NCBI RefSeq assembly: GCF_016863255.1
Contig: NZ_BOON01000027.1
Span: 1-64,000, forward strand
DNA: 64,000 nt
Direction: 5' to 3'
Source of the DNA: Planosporangium mesophilum
Lineage (GTDB): Bacteria; Actinomycetota; Actinomycetes; Mycobacteriales; Micromonosporaceae
The translations under genes were made by a program, and so were the position numbers. The stretch's first letter is position 1. Each line of letters begins with the position of its first letter. The notes below the pieces were generated by a model, which was not told the origin of the DNA, searched no databases, and saw nothing but the letters and a program-made list of their open reading frames with translations. Below are positions 35,656-43,450 of the stretch, piece by piece.

Positions 35656-36053
35656 CGCGGACCTCCGGGGTGGCAGTCGAGGCATTCGCCGTAACGGCGG
35701 GGGATGTAGTAGCCCTTGACCTGGCCGCAGGTCGGGCAGGTCCGTCGGGCGCTCAGCGCCTTGGCGACGGCGGCGAGCTGGGCGGCCGTGGCGGTGCGCT
35801 TGGGTTTGGCCCCGGCAAGCGGGTAGAGGTAGGCCACCCGGCATTGCTTCTTGTGCCGCCACAGGATCTGGCCGGCGATCGGTTGGCCGGCGGGGCGTAG
35901 CCCACGGGCGCGTAGTTGGCGGCGGGTGGCGTACCCGTCGGGGGCGTGCCGGTAGGGGAAGGTCGGCAGCCCGAAGCGGGTGCCGTCAGGGTCGTAAAAC
36001 TCGATGTAGCGGCCGAGCGCGACCAGGGTGTCCAGGTAGGCGTTGGGCGGCAT
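35652..36053 (-). CDS. RRQRL-motif zinc-binding protein
   Basis: Encodes 133 aa. An N-terminal loop-helix carrying TRRQLRARGLRPAGQ (the RRQRL-type motif) and a C-terminal zinc ribbon CPTCGQVKGYYIPRRYGECLDC. Proteins of this layout occur in the small-ORF region of Streptomyces and Micromonospora AICEs; the biochemical role is not established. Abuts its upstream neighbour at base 36053 (stop/start overlap). Confidence 0.7.
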   Translation of the reverse strand: MPPNAYLDTLVALGRYIEFYDPDGTRFGLPTFPYRHAPDGYATRRQLRARGLRPAGQPIAGQILWRHKKQCRVAYLYPLAGAKPKRTATAAQLAAVAKALSARRTCPTCGQVKGYYIPRRYGECLDCHPGGPR

Positions 36054-36271
36054 CAGGCACCCCCGCCGGTGGTCTGGCCGGCGCGTTCGGCGCTGTACTC
36101 CGCGAGCAGGCGGCGGATCTGGGCAAGCGCCTGATCGGCGCTGACCGGGGTCGCGTAGTCGGGCGTATCCAGCGGGGCATCAACCCAGAAATCGATGCGG
36201 CCGAGCAGTTCGCCTTTGCGGCAGGCGTCGTTGAACCAGTAGTCGGATTGTTCGCGGTCGAAGCTGGTCAT
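36053..36271 (-). CDS. Hypothetical small protein (72 aa)
   Basis: A short acidic/helical protein: MTSFDREQSDYWFNDACRKG at the start and QALAQIRRLLAEYSAER near the end. It overlaps the next upstream gene by 4 bases (36268-36271, ATGA). No family recognised; coding status is supported by coupling and codon bias. Confidence 0.55.
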   Translation of the reverse strand: MTSFDREQSDYWFNDACRKGELLGRIDFWVDAPLDTPDYATPVSADQALAQIRRLLAEYSAERAGQTTGGGA

Positions 36272-36564
36272 GGCCGGTCGCCGCCCCAGCGTTCGTGGGC
36301 GGCCTGGCGGCTGATGCCGAGGCGGTTGGCGATTTCGGCCCAGGAGTAGCCGAAGGCCCGGAGGCCGACGACGGCAGTCGACATGGCGTGGTCGACCTCC
36401 GTGGACAGGGCGACGAGGTCGCGGAGGGCTTCGACGTCGCCGGTGGCGACGCGGCGGCCGTAGGCGCGCAAGGCCCGGCGGATGAACGCGGCGTAGGCGT
36501 CGTTCTCGACGACGCGCCGGGGGCGGTCGGGTGTCAAGGCTGTCTTGACGGCCGGGGCGCTCAT
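36268..36564 (-). CDS. Small HTH protein (sigma-factor region 4-like)
   Basis: Encodes 98 aa. The C-terminal YSWAEIANRLGISRQAAHERW is a classic helix-turn-helix (W-A/E-I-A-x-x-L-G-I-S-R-Q-A). N-terminal helices (AAFIRRALRAYGRRVATGDVEAL) could dimerise. The first codons contain an inverted repeat resembling the one upstream of xis. Likely an element-encoded DNA-binding regulator; target unknown. Confidence 0.7.
   Translation of the reverse strand: MSAPAVKTALTPDRPRRVVENDAYAAFIRRALRAYGRRVATGDVEALRDLVALSTEVDHAMSTAVVGLRAFGYSWAEIANRLGISRQAAHERWGGDRP
36533..36549. promoter_or_regulatory. Inverted repeat GTCAAG-N5-CTTGAC
   Basis: Lies inside the first codons of the small HTH gene. On the minus strand the 17 bases read GTCAAGACAGCCTTGAC, versus GTCAAGGCGTCCTTGAC at 32792-32776: 13 of 17 positions identical, with the arms conserved and the centre free. 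Candidate shared operator. Confidence 0.4.
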
Positions 36565-36977
36565 TCGGCACCTCGGTGCATGCGGTCCCAGTCGTCGGCG
36601 GCGCCCCGCATGGTGGCGGTGACCTCGTCGGCGGTGCGGCCGGGAACGTCGTTCCAGGTGAAGGGAGATGGATCGCCGTATGTGTCCCACGGCGGCGGGT
36701 CGGTCAGGTCGAGGAAGTCGACCAGGACGTCGATCGCGCGGGCGTGGTCGCGCATCTCGGCGGCGATGCAGTCGTCGTCGGTGATCCGGCTGCCGAAGGC
36801 GGCCATGCGGATCGCGCCCACGGCGCAGGCGGGCGGGAACGGGCCGGTGGCGTCGGGGCGGTAGTAGTCGCCCTGGATCCAGCCATGGCGCTCCAGATAG
36901 AGCGCGGCGCCGCGCAGCGTCTGGGCCGGCGTCTGCTCGACGCCGGTCACGGCGGGCTGATGGTCGGTAGGGTGCAT
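36561..36977 (-). CDS. DUF6197-like protein
   Basis: Encodes 138 aa. TLRGAALYLERHGWIQGDYY, PPACAVGAIRMAAFGS and the C-terminal Asp/Trp-rich stretch resemble DUF6197 proteins, small actinobacterial proteins often found on mobile elements. ATG 36977 is taken as the start; a GTG at 36986 with AGGAAAGG close by is the alternative. Function unknown. Confidence 0.65.
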   Translation of the reverse strand: MHPTDHQPAVTGVEQTPAQTLRGAALYLERHGWIQGDYYRPDATGPFPPACAVGAIRMAAFGSRITDDDCIAAEMRDHARAIDVLVDFLDLTDPPPWDTYGDPSPFTWNDVPGRTADEVTATMRGAADDWDRMHRGAE

Positions 36978-37065
36978 GATGTCCACGTCCTTTCCTGGGT
37001 GGTGGATGGTTCGGGGCCCGCGTCTGCCGGCAAGCTGAGTGCGGGTCCCGAGCGCTTTTCGTAGG

Positions 37066-37938
37066 TCAGGCGGCCGCCACGAGGTGCGAGGTAGGCACGG
37101 TGGCGAGGTGGCCGGGGCGGCGGATCCAGGCGGCGTAGTCGGCCAGGGCGATGATGTCGGCGTCCGACAGGTAGGCGCCTTTGATCAGGTAAGGGATGCC
37201 GCCTTCGGCGATGAGCAGGCCGGCGCCGGGGTTGTCGGTGGCGATGGTGTTGGCGGTGAAGCCGCGGGCGGCCCAGCCGTGGCCGAGGATGATGTCGGAG
37301 GACACGTCGTTGGTGGTGCGGCCGGCAAACCGCCAGGCAAACAGGTCGCGCAGCGACGGGGGGATGATGTCGGCCGAGGGACGTTGGGTGGCGGCGATGA
37401 CGATGATGCCGACGGCGCGGCCCCGGGCGACGATGTCGCGTAGCAGGGCGGAGAACAGTTCCCGGTCGGGTTTGTCGCCGGCGGTGGCGGAGAAGTAGGC
37501 GATCTCGTCGATGGCGCAGACGATGACGTTCATCCCGTCGGCGCGGCTGATCTTGCGTCGTTTGTGGAACAGCAGGTAGGCGTAGCGGTTGTCCATCACG
37601 CGCTGCAGGCGCATCAGAGTGCGGTTGGCGCGGGTCAGGTCAGGGCCGACGAACACGTCGGCGGCCTCACGCCACAGGCCGAGTTCGACCTGCTTGCCGT
37701 CCAGCAGGCACAGCCGGGTGTCGGTGCACAGGGCGACGTGGCCGAGAGCGGTGTTGAGCAGGGAGGATTTCCCGGCGCCGGGTTCGCCGCCCATGAGCAT
37801 GTTGCGGTAGATCAGCGGCACGGACACGGGCGCGCCGAATTCGTCGATGCCCAGGTAAACGGGGTCGAAGGCGGACAGGACGGGGCCGACCGGCACGGTG
37901 TCCGGTCCGGTGGCGGGTGCCGCGCGGGTGGCGGGCAT
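37066..37938 (-). CDS. FtsK/SpoIIIE-domain DNA translocase (TraB/TraSA-like)
   Basis: Encodes 290 aa with AAGGAG before the ATG. Walker A is MGGEPGAGKSSLL (about residues 49-61), Walker B MNVIVCAIDEIAYF (about 136-149), and the FtsK motif IAATQRPSADIIPPSLRDLF follows. It should pump double-stranded element DNA into the recipient. It lacks the N-terminal membrane segments of full-length TraB; those are probably supplied by the separate membrane protein encoded just upstream. An 88-base interval after it (36978-37065) carries no gene. Confidence 0.88.
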   Translation of the reverse strand: MPATRAAPATGPDTVPVGPVLSAFDPVYLGIDEFGAPVSVPLIYRNMLMGGEPGAGKSSLLNTALGHVALCTDTRLCLLDGKQVELGLWREAADVFVGPDLTRANRTLMRLQRVMDNRYAYLLFHKRRKISRADGMNVIVCAIDEIAYFSATAGDKPDRELFSALLRDIVARGRAVGIIVIAATQRPSADIIPPSLRDLFAWRFAGRTTNDVSSDIILGHGWAARGFTANTIATDNPGAGLLIAEGGIPYLIKGAYLSDADIIALADYAAWIRRPGHLATVPTSHLVAAA

Positions 37939-38012
37939 GGCGTTCTCCTTCACAAGGGATTGGGTGGCGCGGGATGCCCCGCAGGGCAGGGCCCGCGCCG
38001 GGTGCGGACAGG

Positions 38013-38999
38013 TCAGATCCAGTCGGAGAGGTCGTCGCCGCTGGACGTGGCGGCGGGGGCCGGCGCGGTGGCCGGCGTGGTGGTGCGCACGGGCTTGAGC
38101 GGTTTGCGCTCGGTGGCCGGAGCGTCGGCCGGGGCACTGAAGTCGTCCTCGGGCACGTCGGTCAGGTCGAGGGCGGTCGGGGCGAGGGCCGGGGAGACCG
38201 GCGCGTCGTCGGATGCGTTGCGGTGCAACGGGATGAGCCGCGTCAGCGGCGAGAGCACCTTGGCCGTGAGCGGGTCGCGGGCAGTGACGTCCACCCGGAT
38301 CAGGGCGGCGTGCCGGTTGGAGGCCGGGGCGATCTTGATCTCTTTGGCCCAGCAGGCGACGGCGAGTTTGTCCAGACGGGCTTCCAGGTCGGCCAGCGAC
38401 AGCCCGGGGCGCAGCCACACCCAGATGCGGCCCCCGGCGGGGGTCGGGCGGGCGGTCAGGATGAACGGCACGGAGCCGTAGCGGTTGGACTTGATGAAGG
38501 CGTCGAACGACAGCCGCAGCCGGTGGCGCCAGACGGCGCACCACACGACCGGCGTGACGGCGTGGCGGGTGAACGGCAGCACCATTGGCGCCACCGTGCA
38601 GGCGGCCAGGATGGCCAGGGCCAGCCAGAACGACACGACCTGGACCAGGGCCAGGTAGCCGGCGAGCAGAACGGCGCCGAGGGTGATCTCGGCGGCCCAG
38701 TGCCACAGCACCCGGACCACAGGCCAGGCCAGCACGACCAGGCTGGCCGTCACGGCGAGGGCGAGCGCGGCAAGGAAGCCGACGGACGCGGCCAGCAGCG
38801 CGTGGGCGATGCCGTGCGGACCGAGCACCCCGTAGGTGATGACGGCGATGGTGGGCCAGCCGACCAGGCCGACGACCCAGAAGGTGAGCTTGGCGATGCG
38901 CACGTTGTGCCGCTGCTCGGCGATTTCGATGATGGGAACGTTTCCCGCCCGGCCGCGGCGGGTGATGCGGTCGGGCAGGTTGGACCTAGACTTGGGCAT
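38013..38999 (-). CDS. Membrane protein paired with the FtsK-like translocase
   Basis: Encodes 328 aa. Four membrane helices between residues 35 and 145 (TFWVVGLVGWPTIAVITYGV, ALLAASVGFLAALALAV, ITLGAVLLAGYLALVQ, FWLALAILAACTVAPMV). A cytosolic part follows with RLRLSFDAFIKSNRYGSVPF and GGRIWVWLRPGLSLADLEARLDKLA, matching the region N-terminal to the ATPase in larger TraB proteins; the last 80 residues are Pro/Ala-rich. GGGAGG lies 7 bases before ATG 38999. Likely membrane anchor of the conjugal pore. Confidence 0.75.
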   Translation of the reverse strand: MPKSRSNLPDRITRRGRAGNVPIIEIAEQRHNVRIAKLTFWVVGLVGWPTIAVITYGVLGPHGIAHALLAASVGFLAALALAVTASLVVLAWPVVRVLWHWAAEITLGAVLLAGYLALVQVVSFWLALAILAACTVAPMVLPFTRHAVTPVVWCAVWRHRLRLSFDAFIKSNRYGSVPFILTARPTPAGGRIWVWLRPGLSLADLEARLDKLAVACWAKEIKIAPASNRHAALIRVDVTARDPLTAKVLSPLTRLIPLHRNASDDAPVSPALAPTALDLTDVPEDDFSAPADAPATERKPLKPVRTTTPATAPAPAATSSGDDLSDWI

Positions 39000-39158
39000 G
39001 ACGAGTCCTCCCTTTTCAGGGCTGGATGAGTTCGGAAAGTGCGGGGCCGGTAGTGATGTAGGAGTCGATGCCGGCCCTGCGCCGTCTTTGGACACGTACG
39101 TGTCAGGCGGCGGTGGTCGGGGACGTTAGGAGTCGAACCGCCCCCGACCGATCTACCG

Positions 39159-39407
39159 TCAGACGACCTGGTCGTAGGTCGCCCAGTAGGCGTCATAGAC
39201 CTCGTTGCGGGTCTGGTTCGCCTTGTCCCAGGCCAGATACGCCTCACCACGCTGGATGGCGGCGGCCTGGTACTCGGTGTACTTGACGTCGGCAGTAGCC
39301 GACGCTTTCTCGTAGGCGTGCCACGCGGCGTCGGTGGCAACCACCAGTTGTTCGTAGTCCACCCACAACTGCGCGGGCGTGCGGCCGTTGGTCTGCTGCT
39401 TGGTCAT
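39159..39407 (-). CDS. Hypothetical small helical protein (82 aa)
   Basis: Rich in Ala/Tyr/Asp with helices PAQLWVDYEQLVVATDAAWH and AYLAWDKANQTRNEVYDAY. ATG 39407 is favoured over the longer frame starting at 39434. Typical of small proteins beside the transfer genes in AICEs; family and role not recognised. Confidence 0.55.
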   Translation of the reverse strand: MTKQQTNGRTPAQLWVDYEQLVVATDAAWHAYEKASATADVKYTEYQAAAIQRGEAYLAWDKANQTRNEVYDAYWATYDQVV

Positions 39408-39458
39408 GACACACCTCGATCCGGGTGCGGTCACCGAATGCGGTACGACCCTTGTCGG

Positions 39459-39773
39459 CTACTTGCCGGCCGTAACGGCAACCGGCTTGAGCTGCTCGGC
39501 GCGGTAGGCCACACCGTGCTTACCGTTGGTGTTCCACGGGATCGCCTCCAGACCGACCGGAGACACGAGCTGCTGAACAGTGACGTTCGGCTTCTCACCA
39601 GCCACGGTCACCATCAGAATCTCGCCTCCGGTCTCGTCGAGGGCCTGGAGCTGGGTCTGCCACATGGGCGCCCCGTCCTTGCTGAACCGCTGCTTGCCGT
39701 TCTGGTCGTTGCGAGCCTCGGGGTTACGGGTCACCGAGAACTGCACCTTGCTCGTGTCGATCAACAGCTTCAC
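39459..39773 (-). CDS. SCO3933-family regulatory protein
   Basis: Encodes 104 aa. GTG 39773 has GGAGG 6 bases upstream. The sequence KLLIDTSKVQFSVTRNPEAR, then DGAPMWQTQLQALDETGGEI, LMVTVAGEKPNVTVQQLVSP and GKHGVAYRAEQLKPV follow the pattern of SCO3933-type proteins (first named from the SLP1 region of Streptomyces coelicolor). These sit at the end of the transfer operon in many AICEs; a regulatory role is annotated but poorly characterised. First gene of the leftward operon, divergent from the HTH/Nudix-like gene. Confidence 0.75.
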   Translation of the reverse strand: MKLLIDTSKVQFSVTRNPEARNDQNGKQRFSKDGAPMWQTQLQALDETGGEILMVTVAGEKPNVTVQQLVSPVGLEAIPWNTNGKHGVAYRAEQLKPVAVTAGK

Positions 39774-39868
39774 GACATACCTCCTGTCACTGAGCGCGTC
39801 CCCTATGGACTGTCGCTCTCGGCGTATGGCCCACTTCGATGGGGCCGCCGATGTGACTTCAATGGAAG

Positions 39869-39916
39869 TCGCACAAGTGCGAAACGGGGATGTACTGGCA
39901 GTGCATCGGCAGTGCA
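39869..39916. promoter_or_regulatory. Operator-like repeats in the divergent control region
   Basis: The 212-base interval 39774-39985 between the SCO3933-type gene and the HTH/Nudix-like gene holds TCGCAC-AA-GTGCGA (39869-39882) and two direct copies of GGCAGTGCA at 39897-39905 and 39908-39916, spaced exactly 11 bp (about one helical turn). The interval is the natural site for the element's main repressor. Confidence 0.5.
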
Positions 39917-39985
39917 CTCCTGTCGCATCCCATTGATACTCTTGAACGAGTTGCTCGGTGTCACTCGAGACGGAGGCCGTTCACG

Positions 39986-41578
39986 GTGGAGGTCGTCGAC
40001 ATTTGGACTGGACGTCACGCGTGCGCGTTGCGGAGTGCTCTCCGTCTTACCAACGAGGGTTTCGCCGAAGCGCTAGGCACCTCCGTGCGGGCGGTCGCAA
40101 AATGGAACGCAGAGCCTGATCTTGTTCCGGTGTCTGAGATGCAACGCGCTTTGGACACTGCGCTGATGCGGGCTTCGCCTGATGAGAAGAAGCGGTTCTC
40201 ACTTTTGTTGGCACCGGATCAGCGGGCGACTCAGGCGTCTGACGCGCTCGACGTCGAAGGCACGCAGGTTTCCCGCAACCCATTTGCGGCCAGCATTGAG
40301 CTACGCCTGGATCACGATCCCGACGTGAACGATGTGCTTGACTGGCTCGACGAGCATGCAGAGTGGTCAAATGGCGAAGCGCGCAAACAAGTGTCGGACC
40401 TGACGAAAAAGATCGACATTCGAGCCGTCAAGGATGCCTCACGTCGACGCAGTCGAGTAAGCCGAAGCGCGATCGCGGAAGCCCTCGCCGGCTTCTACAG
40501 CCTTGATTCGTCTGACTACGAGCTCTATTGGGCGGGAAGTCGAATTGAGACGAGCATCCTCACCCGCCCGGAGTGGCTCGATCTTCGGCTCGTGATGGGG
40601 CAAGGTCGCGATGACCTTTCGCTCCGGTCCAACACAGGCCCAAGCATTGGCTCGCTCGACGCCAAGGCGGCCCAGGCGGCCGCCGTCCGCATCGCAGAGG
40701 TCCTCGCCACGGATACCCGTCTTGTCAATCGACCCCTGTACCAGCTTCTAGAAGTAGAGATCGGTCCTCAGTGCATAAAGGGCAGTCTCGGCCTTACTCA
40801 CTTCAGTAGCTACGCATTGACCATGGACCTGCTTGAACGCGAGCTGCTCGACGCCATCGCCAGTGGCGCACCAATAACATCGGACTCGTTACCGCTGCGT
40901 GAACGGTACCTAGCCTCGATCGACGCTGTAATCGACGTCAGCAATCGACTCTGCGCCGGCGGACCGCTAGCGCTGTTTGCCGCCGCGCGACCCAGGGATA
41001 GACGACGTAGCACCCCAGATTACGTGCTGCTGGTTCAGGAGCGATCAGGCCGAGTCTTGAACGCCACTCGACGCTTAGCAGTAATTCCAAAGTCGTTCCA
41101 CGAGCCGCTGGTGGATTTCAGTGACGATGCCCAGATATCCGCCACGCTCGAACGTGAGCTAGAAGAAGAACTCTTCGGACGAACCGACGTCGACTCCACT
41201 GAGGGCAAACGGCGAAACGCAGACCCCCTTAATCTCAACCGGCTGTCAGGACCGATGCGTTGGCTGATGGACAACGCCAACACGGACCAGTGGCGTATGG
41301 AGTGCACGAGTTTCGGATTCAACCTCGTCAGCGGAAATTTCGAGTTTGCTTCCCTCATCGTCATAGACGACGAGGACTGGTGGGCCAGATTTGGGGGCCG
41401 AGTAGAAGCTAACTGGGAATCCGAAGGTCTAAGACGCTACTCAAGCCTCGACCGGGACGGGCTCGACAGTTTGATCCATGATCCATCTTGGAGTAACGAA
41501 GGTCTGTTCGCCTTCGCCCAGGGTATTCGCCGTCTCTCCGAGATCAACGAAGATCGTGTACGCTCACCGCTGGAGTGA
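39986..41578 (+). CDS. HTH protein with degenerate Nudix-like box (Pif-like element regulator)
   Basis: Encodes 530 aa; GTG with GGAGG 9 bases upstream. Residues 1-70 form an XRE-like HTH (GRHACALRSALRLTNEGFAEALGTSVRAVAKW). The C-terminal half carries LERELEEELFGRTD (about residues 388-401), resembling the Nudix signature R-E-U-x-E-E-x-G-U with the final Gly shifted, in a context of beta strands (RWLMDNANTDQWRMEC, FGFNLVSGNFEFASLIVID). pSAM2 encodes Pif, a Nudix-type transfer-immunity factor; this protein may combine immunity and regulation, but the link is inference. Codon use is less GC-rich than the backbone. Coupled closely to the cupin-like gene. Confidence 0.65.
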   Translation: MEVVDIWTGRHACALRSALRLTNEGFAEALGTSVRAVAKWNAEPDLVPVSEMQRALDTALMRASPDEKKRFSLLLAPDQRATQASDALDVEGTQVSRNPFAASIELRLDHDPDVNDVLDWLDEHAEWSNGEARKQVSDLTKKIDIRAVKDASRRRSRVSRSAIAEALAGFYSLDSSDYELYWAGSRIETSILTRPEWLDLRLVMGQGRDDLSLRSNTGPSIGSLDAKAAQAAAVRIAEVLATDTRLVNRPLYQLLEVEIGPQCIKGSLGLTHFSSYALTMDLLERELLDAIASGAPITSDSLPLRERYLASIDAVIDVSNRLCAGGPLALFAAARPRDRRRSTPDYVLLVQERSGRVLNATRRLAVIPKSFHEPLVDFSDDAQISATLERELEEELFGRTDVDSTEGKRRNADPLNLNRLSGPMRWLMDNANTDQWRMECTSFGFNLVSGNFEFASLIVIDDEDWWARFGGRVEANWESEGLRRYSSLDRDGLDSLIHDPSWSNEGLFAFAQGIRRLSEINEDRVRSPLE

Positions 41579-41590
41579 GACGGAGACACG

Positions 41591-41944
41591 ATGGCCGACA
41601 ACTGGTACACCGGGAACGCCGCCGATGACGGCCAGGCCCATCGGGGCTGGATCCTGGGGCACTTCATTGAGCCGGCCGACGGCGTACGTGCAACGTCTGC
41701 GGTTGAAGTCAAGTGGGGCACCCATCCCGCTGGACAGCAACGCGACGCGTGGTACACCGACGAGCAGAGGACCACGATGCTCCTGCTGATCAGTGGTCGG
41801 TTCCGTCTTGACCTCTCCGTCGGAAGCGTCGTGCTCGAACGCCAGGGCGACTACGTCGTCTGGGGACCGGGCATTGACCACTCATGGCAGGCAGAAGAGG
41901 ACTCAGTGGTCGTGACGGTCCGCTGGCCGTCGATCCTCAGCTAG
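41591..41944 (+). CDS. Small cupin-like protein
   Basis: Encodes 117 aa. AVEVKWGTHPAG, TTMLLLISGRFRLDLSVGSVV, LERQGDYVVWGPGIDHSWQAEEDS and VVVTVRWPS fit a single cupin beta-barrel with the G-D-x6-G-x2-H motif (Gly/His ligands at GPGIDHSW). It starts 12 bases after the HTH/Nudix-like gene, and this pair recurs in AICEs, so it may modulate the regulator through a small ligand. No catalytic function can be assigned. Confidence 0.7.
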   Translation: MADNWYTGNAADDGQAHRGWILGHFIEPADGVRATSAVEVKWGTHPAGQQRDAWYTDEQRTTMLLLISGRFRLDLSVGSVVLERQGDYVVWGPGIDHSWQAEEDSVVVTVRWPSILS

Positions 41945-41968
41945 CTCGGGTCAGAACCCGCCGCCGGG

Positions 41969-42009
41969 GCCACCATCAACATCATGTGATCCGCCAACTG
42001 ATCCGCGAC
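41969..42009. repeat. Left mosaic repeat segment flanking the acetyltransferase gene
   Basis: Contains GCCACCATCAACATCAT (41969-41985), identical to 42858-42874, and TCCGCCAACTGATC-C-GCGAC (41990-42009), which matches the reverse complement of 42808-42827 at 19 of 20 bases. The shared ATGTGCGACAG at 42025-42035 extends the similarity. Probably remnants of a transposon end. Confidence 0.55.
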
Positions 42010-42134
42010 ACATCTCCGCCAGATATGTGCGACAGGTGGCCTAGAACTTGAGGCAGGTCGGCGGAGACTGAACGCACGGATCTGCCGATGACAGGGCGCG
42101 CTGCGGGCGCATTGCGGTGGAGTGGTGTGGCGCG

Positions 42135-42641
42135 TCAGCTCGCGGTGTCGGTCGGATTTTGCAGGTCCAACCACATGATGCGGAGGCCGACGGTCCCCAG
42201 CGTGGGGTGGCGGAATGCTCCAGGGGCTGTGCCGAGGGTGACGAACCCGAGGCTCTCGTAGAGACGGACCGCAGCCGTGTTCGTGTCGACGACGGCGTTG
42301 AACTGGATCGCCGCGAATCCGTTTCGCCGCGCCCACGTGATCATGTCGGTGGTGAGGGCTCGGCCCACGCATTTGCCCCGTGCCTGCCTGGCGACCATCA
42401 GGCTGCCGGAGGCGACGTGGCTTCCTGGCCCGGGCCGGTTGGGATACATGTTCGCGGTACCGAGAACCCGGTCGTCGTCGACAGCGACAACCACTCGGGC
42501 CGGTGCGCCCAACAGCCAGATCCCCTTGGCGTCGTGCTCGCTCATGGCGGGGTCATAGGCAAAGGTCTGCTGTTCTGTGACGACGTCACAGATGATGGGC
42601 CAGATCTGCGGCCAGTCGGCTTCGCGGGCTTCACGGATCAT
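42135..42641 (-). CDS. GNAT family N-acetyltransferase
   Basis: Encodes 168 aa. Acetyl-CoA site VARQARGKCVGRALTTDMI (R/Q-x-x-G-x-G/A type, here RQARGKCVG) and the following IQFNAVVDTNTAAVRLYESLGF are diagnostic of the GNAT fold. ATG 42641 (MIREAREADWPQIW) matches the usual family start; eight upstream in-frame codons are not needed. Substrate unknown; related enzymes modify amines, antibiotics or protein N-termini. Cargo of the element, flanked on both sides by short repeated segments, with clearly mixed codon use. Confidence 0.8.
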   Translation of the reverse strand: MIREAREADWPQIWPIICDVVTEQQTFAYDPAMSEHDAKGIWLLGAPARVVVAVDDDRVLGTANMYPNRPGPGSHVASGSLMVARQARGKCVGRALTTDMITWARRNGFAAIQFNAVVDTNTAAVRLYESLGFVTLGTAPGAFRHPTLGTVGLRIMWLDLQNPTDTAS

Positions 42642-42807
42642 GACGGACGACGCCGCAGGACGCACCGCTGCCAGAAGTCCCGACGGCGACGAGCGCGGTA
42701 TGCGGATGTGGACTGCATCCCCTCATGCTGCCGGTCGCTGTTCCAAAGCGGCCACCTGTTTATGCGAAATACTCCCAACGCACTCTTCTGCCGCCATCCA
42801 CGCGGGC

Positions 42808-42874
42808 GTCGCAGATCAGTTGGCGGAGGACTGTCGCACATCAGCCGACGGAGGACAGCCACCATCAACATCAT
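42808..42874. repeat. Right mosaic repeat segment
   Basis: GTCGCAGATCAGTTGGCGGA (42808-42827) is the inverted copy of 41990-42009, whereas GCCACCATCAACATCAT (42858-42874) is a direct copy of 41969-41985. The mixed orientation indicates rearranged fragments rather than a simple transposon end pair. Confidence 0.55.
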
Positions 42875-42904
42875 CCCCGTGAGAACTTTCTATACGTCTT
42901 CAAG

Positions 42905-42923
42905 GCGGCCCGAAACGGGCCGC
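42905..42923. terminator. GC-rich hairpin
   Basis: GCGGCCC / GGGCCGC with loop GAAAC, a stable 7-bp stem; a second stem follows at 42926-42943. Lies upstream of the GNAT gene (which reads leftwards) and murB (rightwards), so it may insulate one from the other rather than end a known gene. Confidence 0.4.
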
Positions 42924-43450
42924 ACGCGCCCCCGATCGGGCGCCTGGCCGCCCCTGCCGCTGTCGCTCGGCGGCGACCAGGCCCACGCCCATCGGCTGGC
43001 GCGGACAGCGAGAAGCCCTCGGGGCCGCCGAAGCACGGACAGCACCGAGGGAACCTGATCCGGGTGAGGCGGCAGTCGGCCGAAGGTGAGCTGGCGCGCG
43101 GCGTGGCGGCCACGTCGCGCCGTAGCGCGGGCCACGGTCCGCGGACGGCGGTGGTCGGTGTGGGCGTCCCCCGGTGCCTGATTGTCCACGCCGCCCGTCC
43201 GGCGTCCAGGGCGCTGCGCGTCGGCTACGCCGATGGCCTACGGCCACCCTGGACCCCGGCCGGGCGTCGAGGATCGTGGCACCTATCCGGGGGACGGGGG
43301 CGGAGCGGCGAGCCGGGTGGGCGAGGTCCGTACCCGACTCGCGGTGGTCGGTCGATGTGCAGACGATGATCGGGGTGGCGAGGCTCGCGCCGGCCGGCGC
43401 GGCAGCGACCCGTGGCGATGAAATCGGTGTCGGGATGTAGCGTTGCCGGA

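Larger units (their letters stand above)
42642..43450. other. 809-base stretch without a convincing gene
   Basis: Holds the right mosaic repeat (42808-42874), tandem GC-rich hairpins (42905-42923 GCGGCCC-N5-GGGCCGC; 42926-42943 GCGCCC-N6-GGGCGC), and then Arg/Gly/Pro-rich shadow frames only. No ribosome site plus conserved-looking product was found on either strand. The end is the murB promoter. Confidence 0.6.

Noticed and set aside
42725-43369. + strand frame of 214 codons between the GNAT and murB genes
   Set aside because: Arg/Pro/Gly-rich without conserved pattern or ribosome site, crossing hairpins and mosaic repeats.
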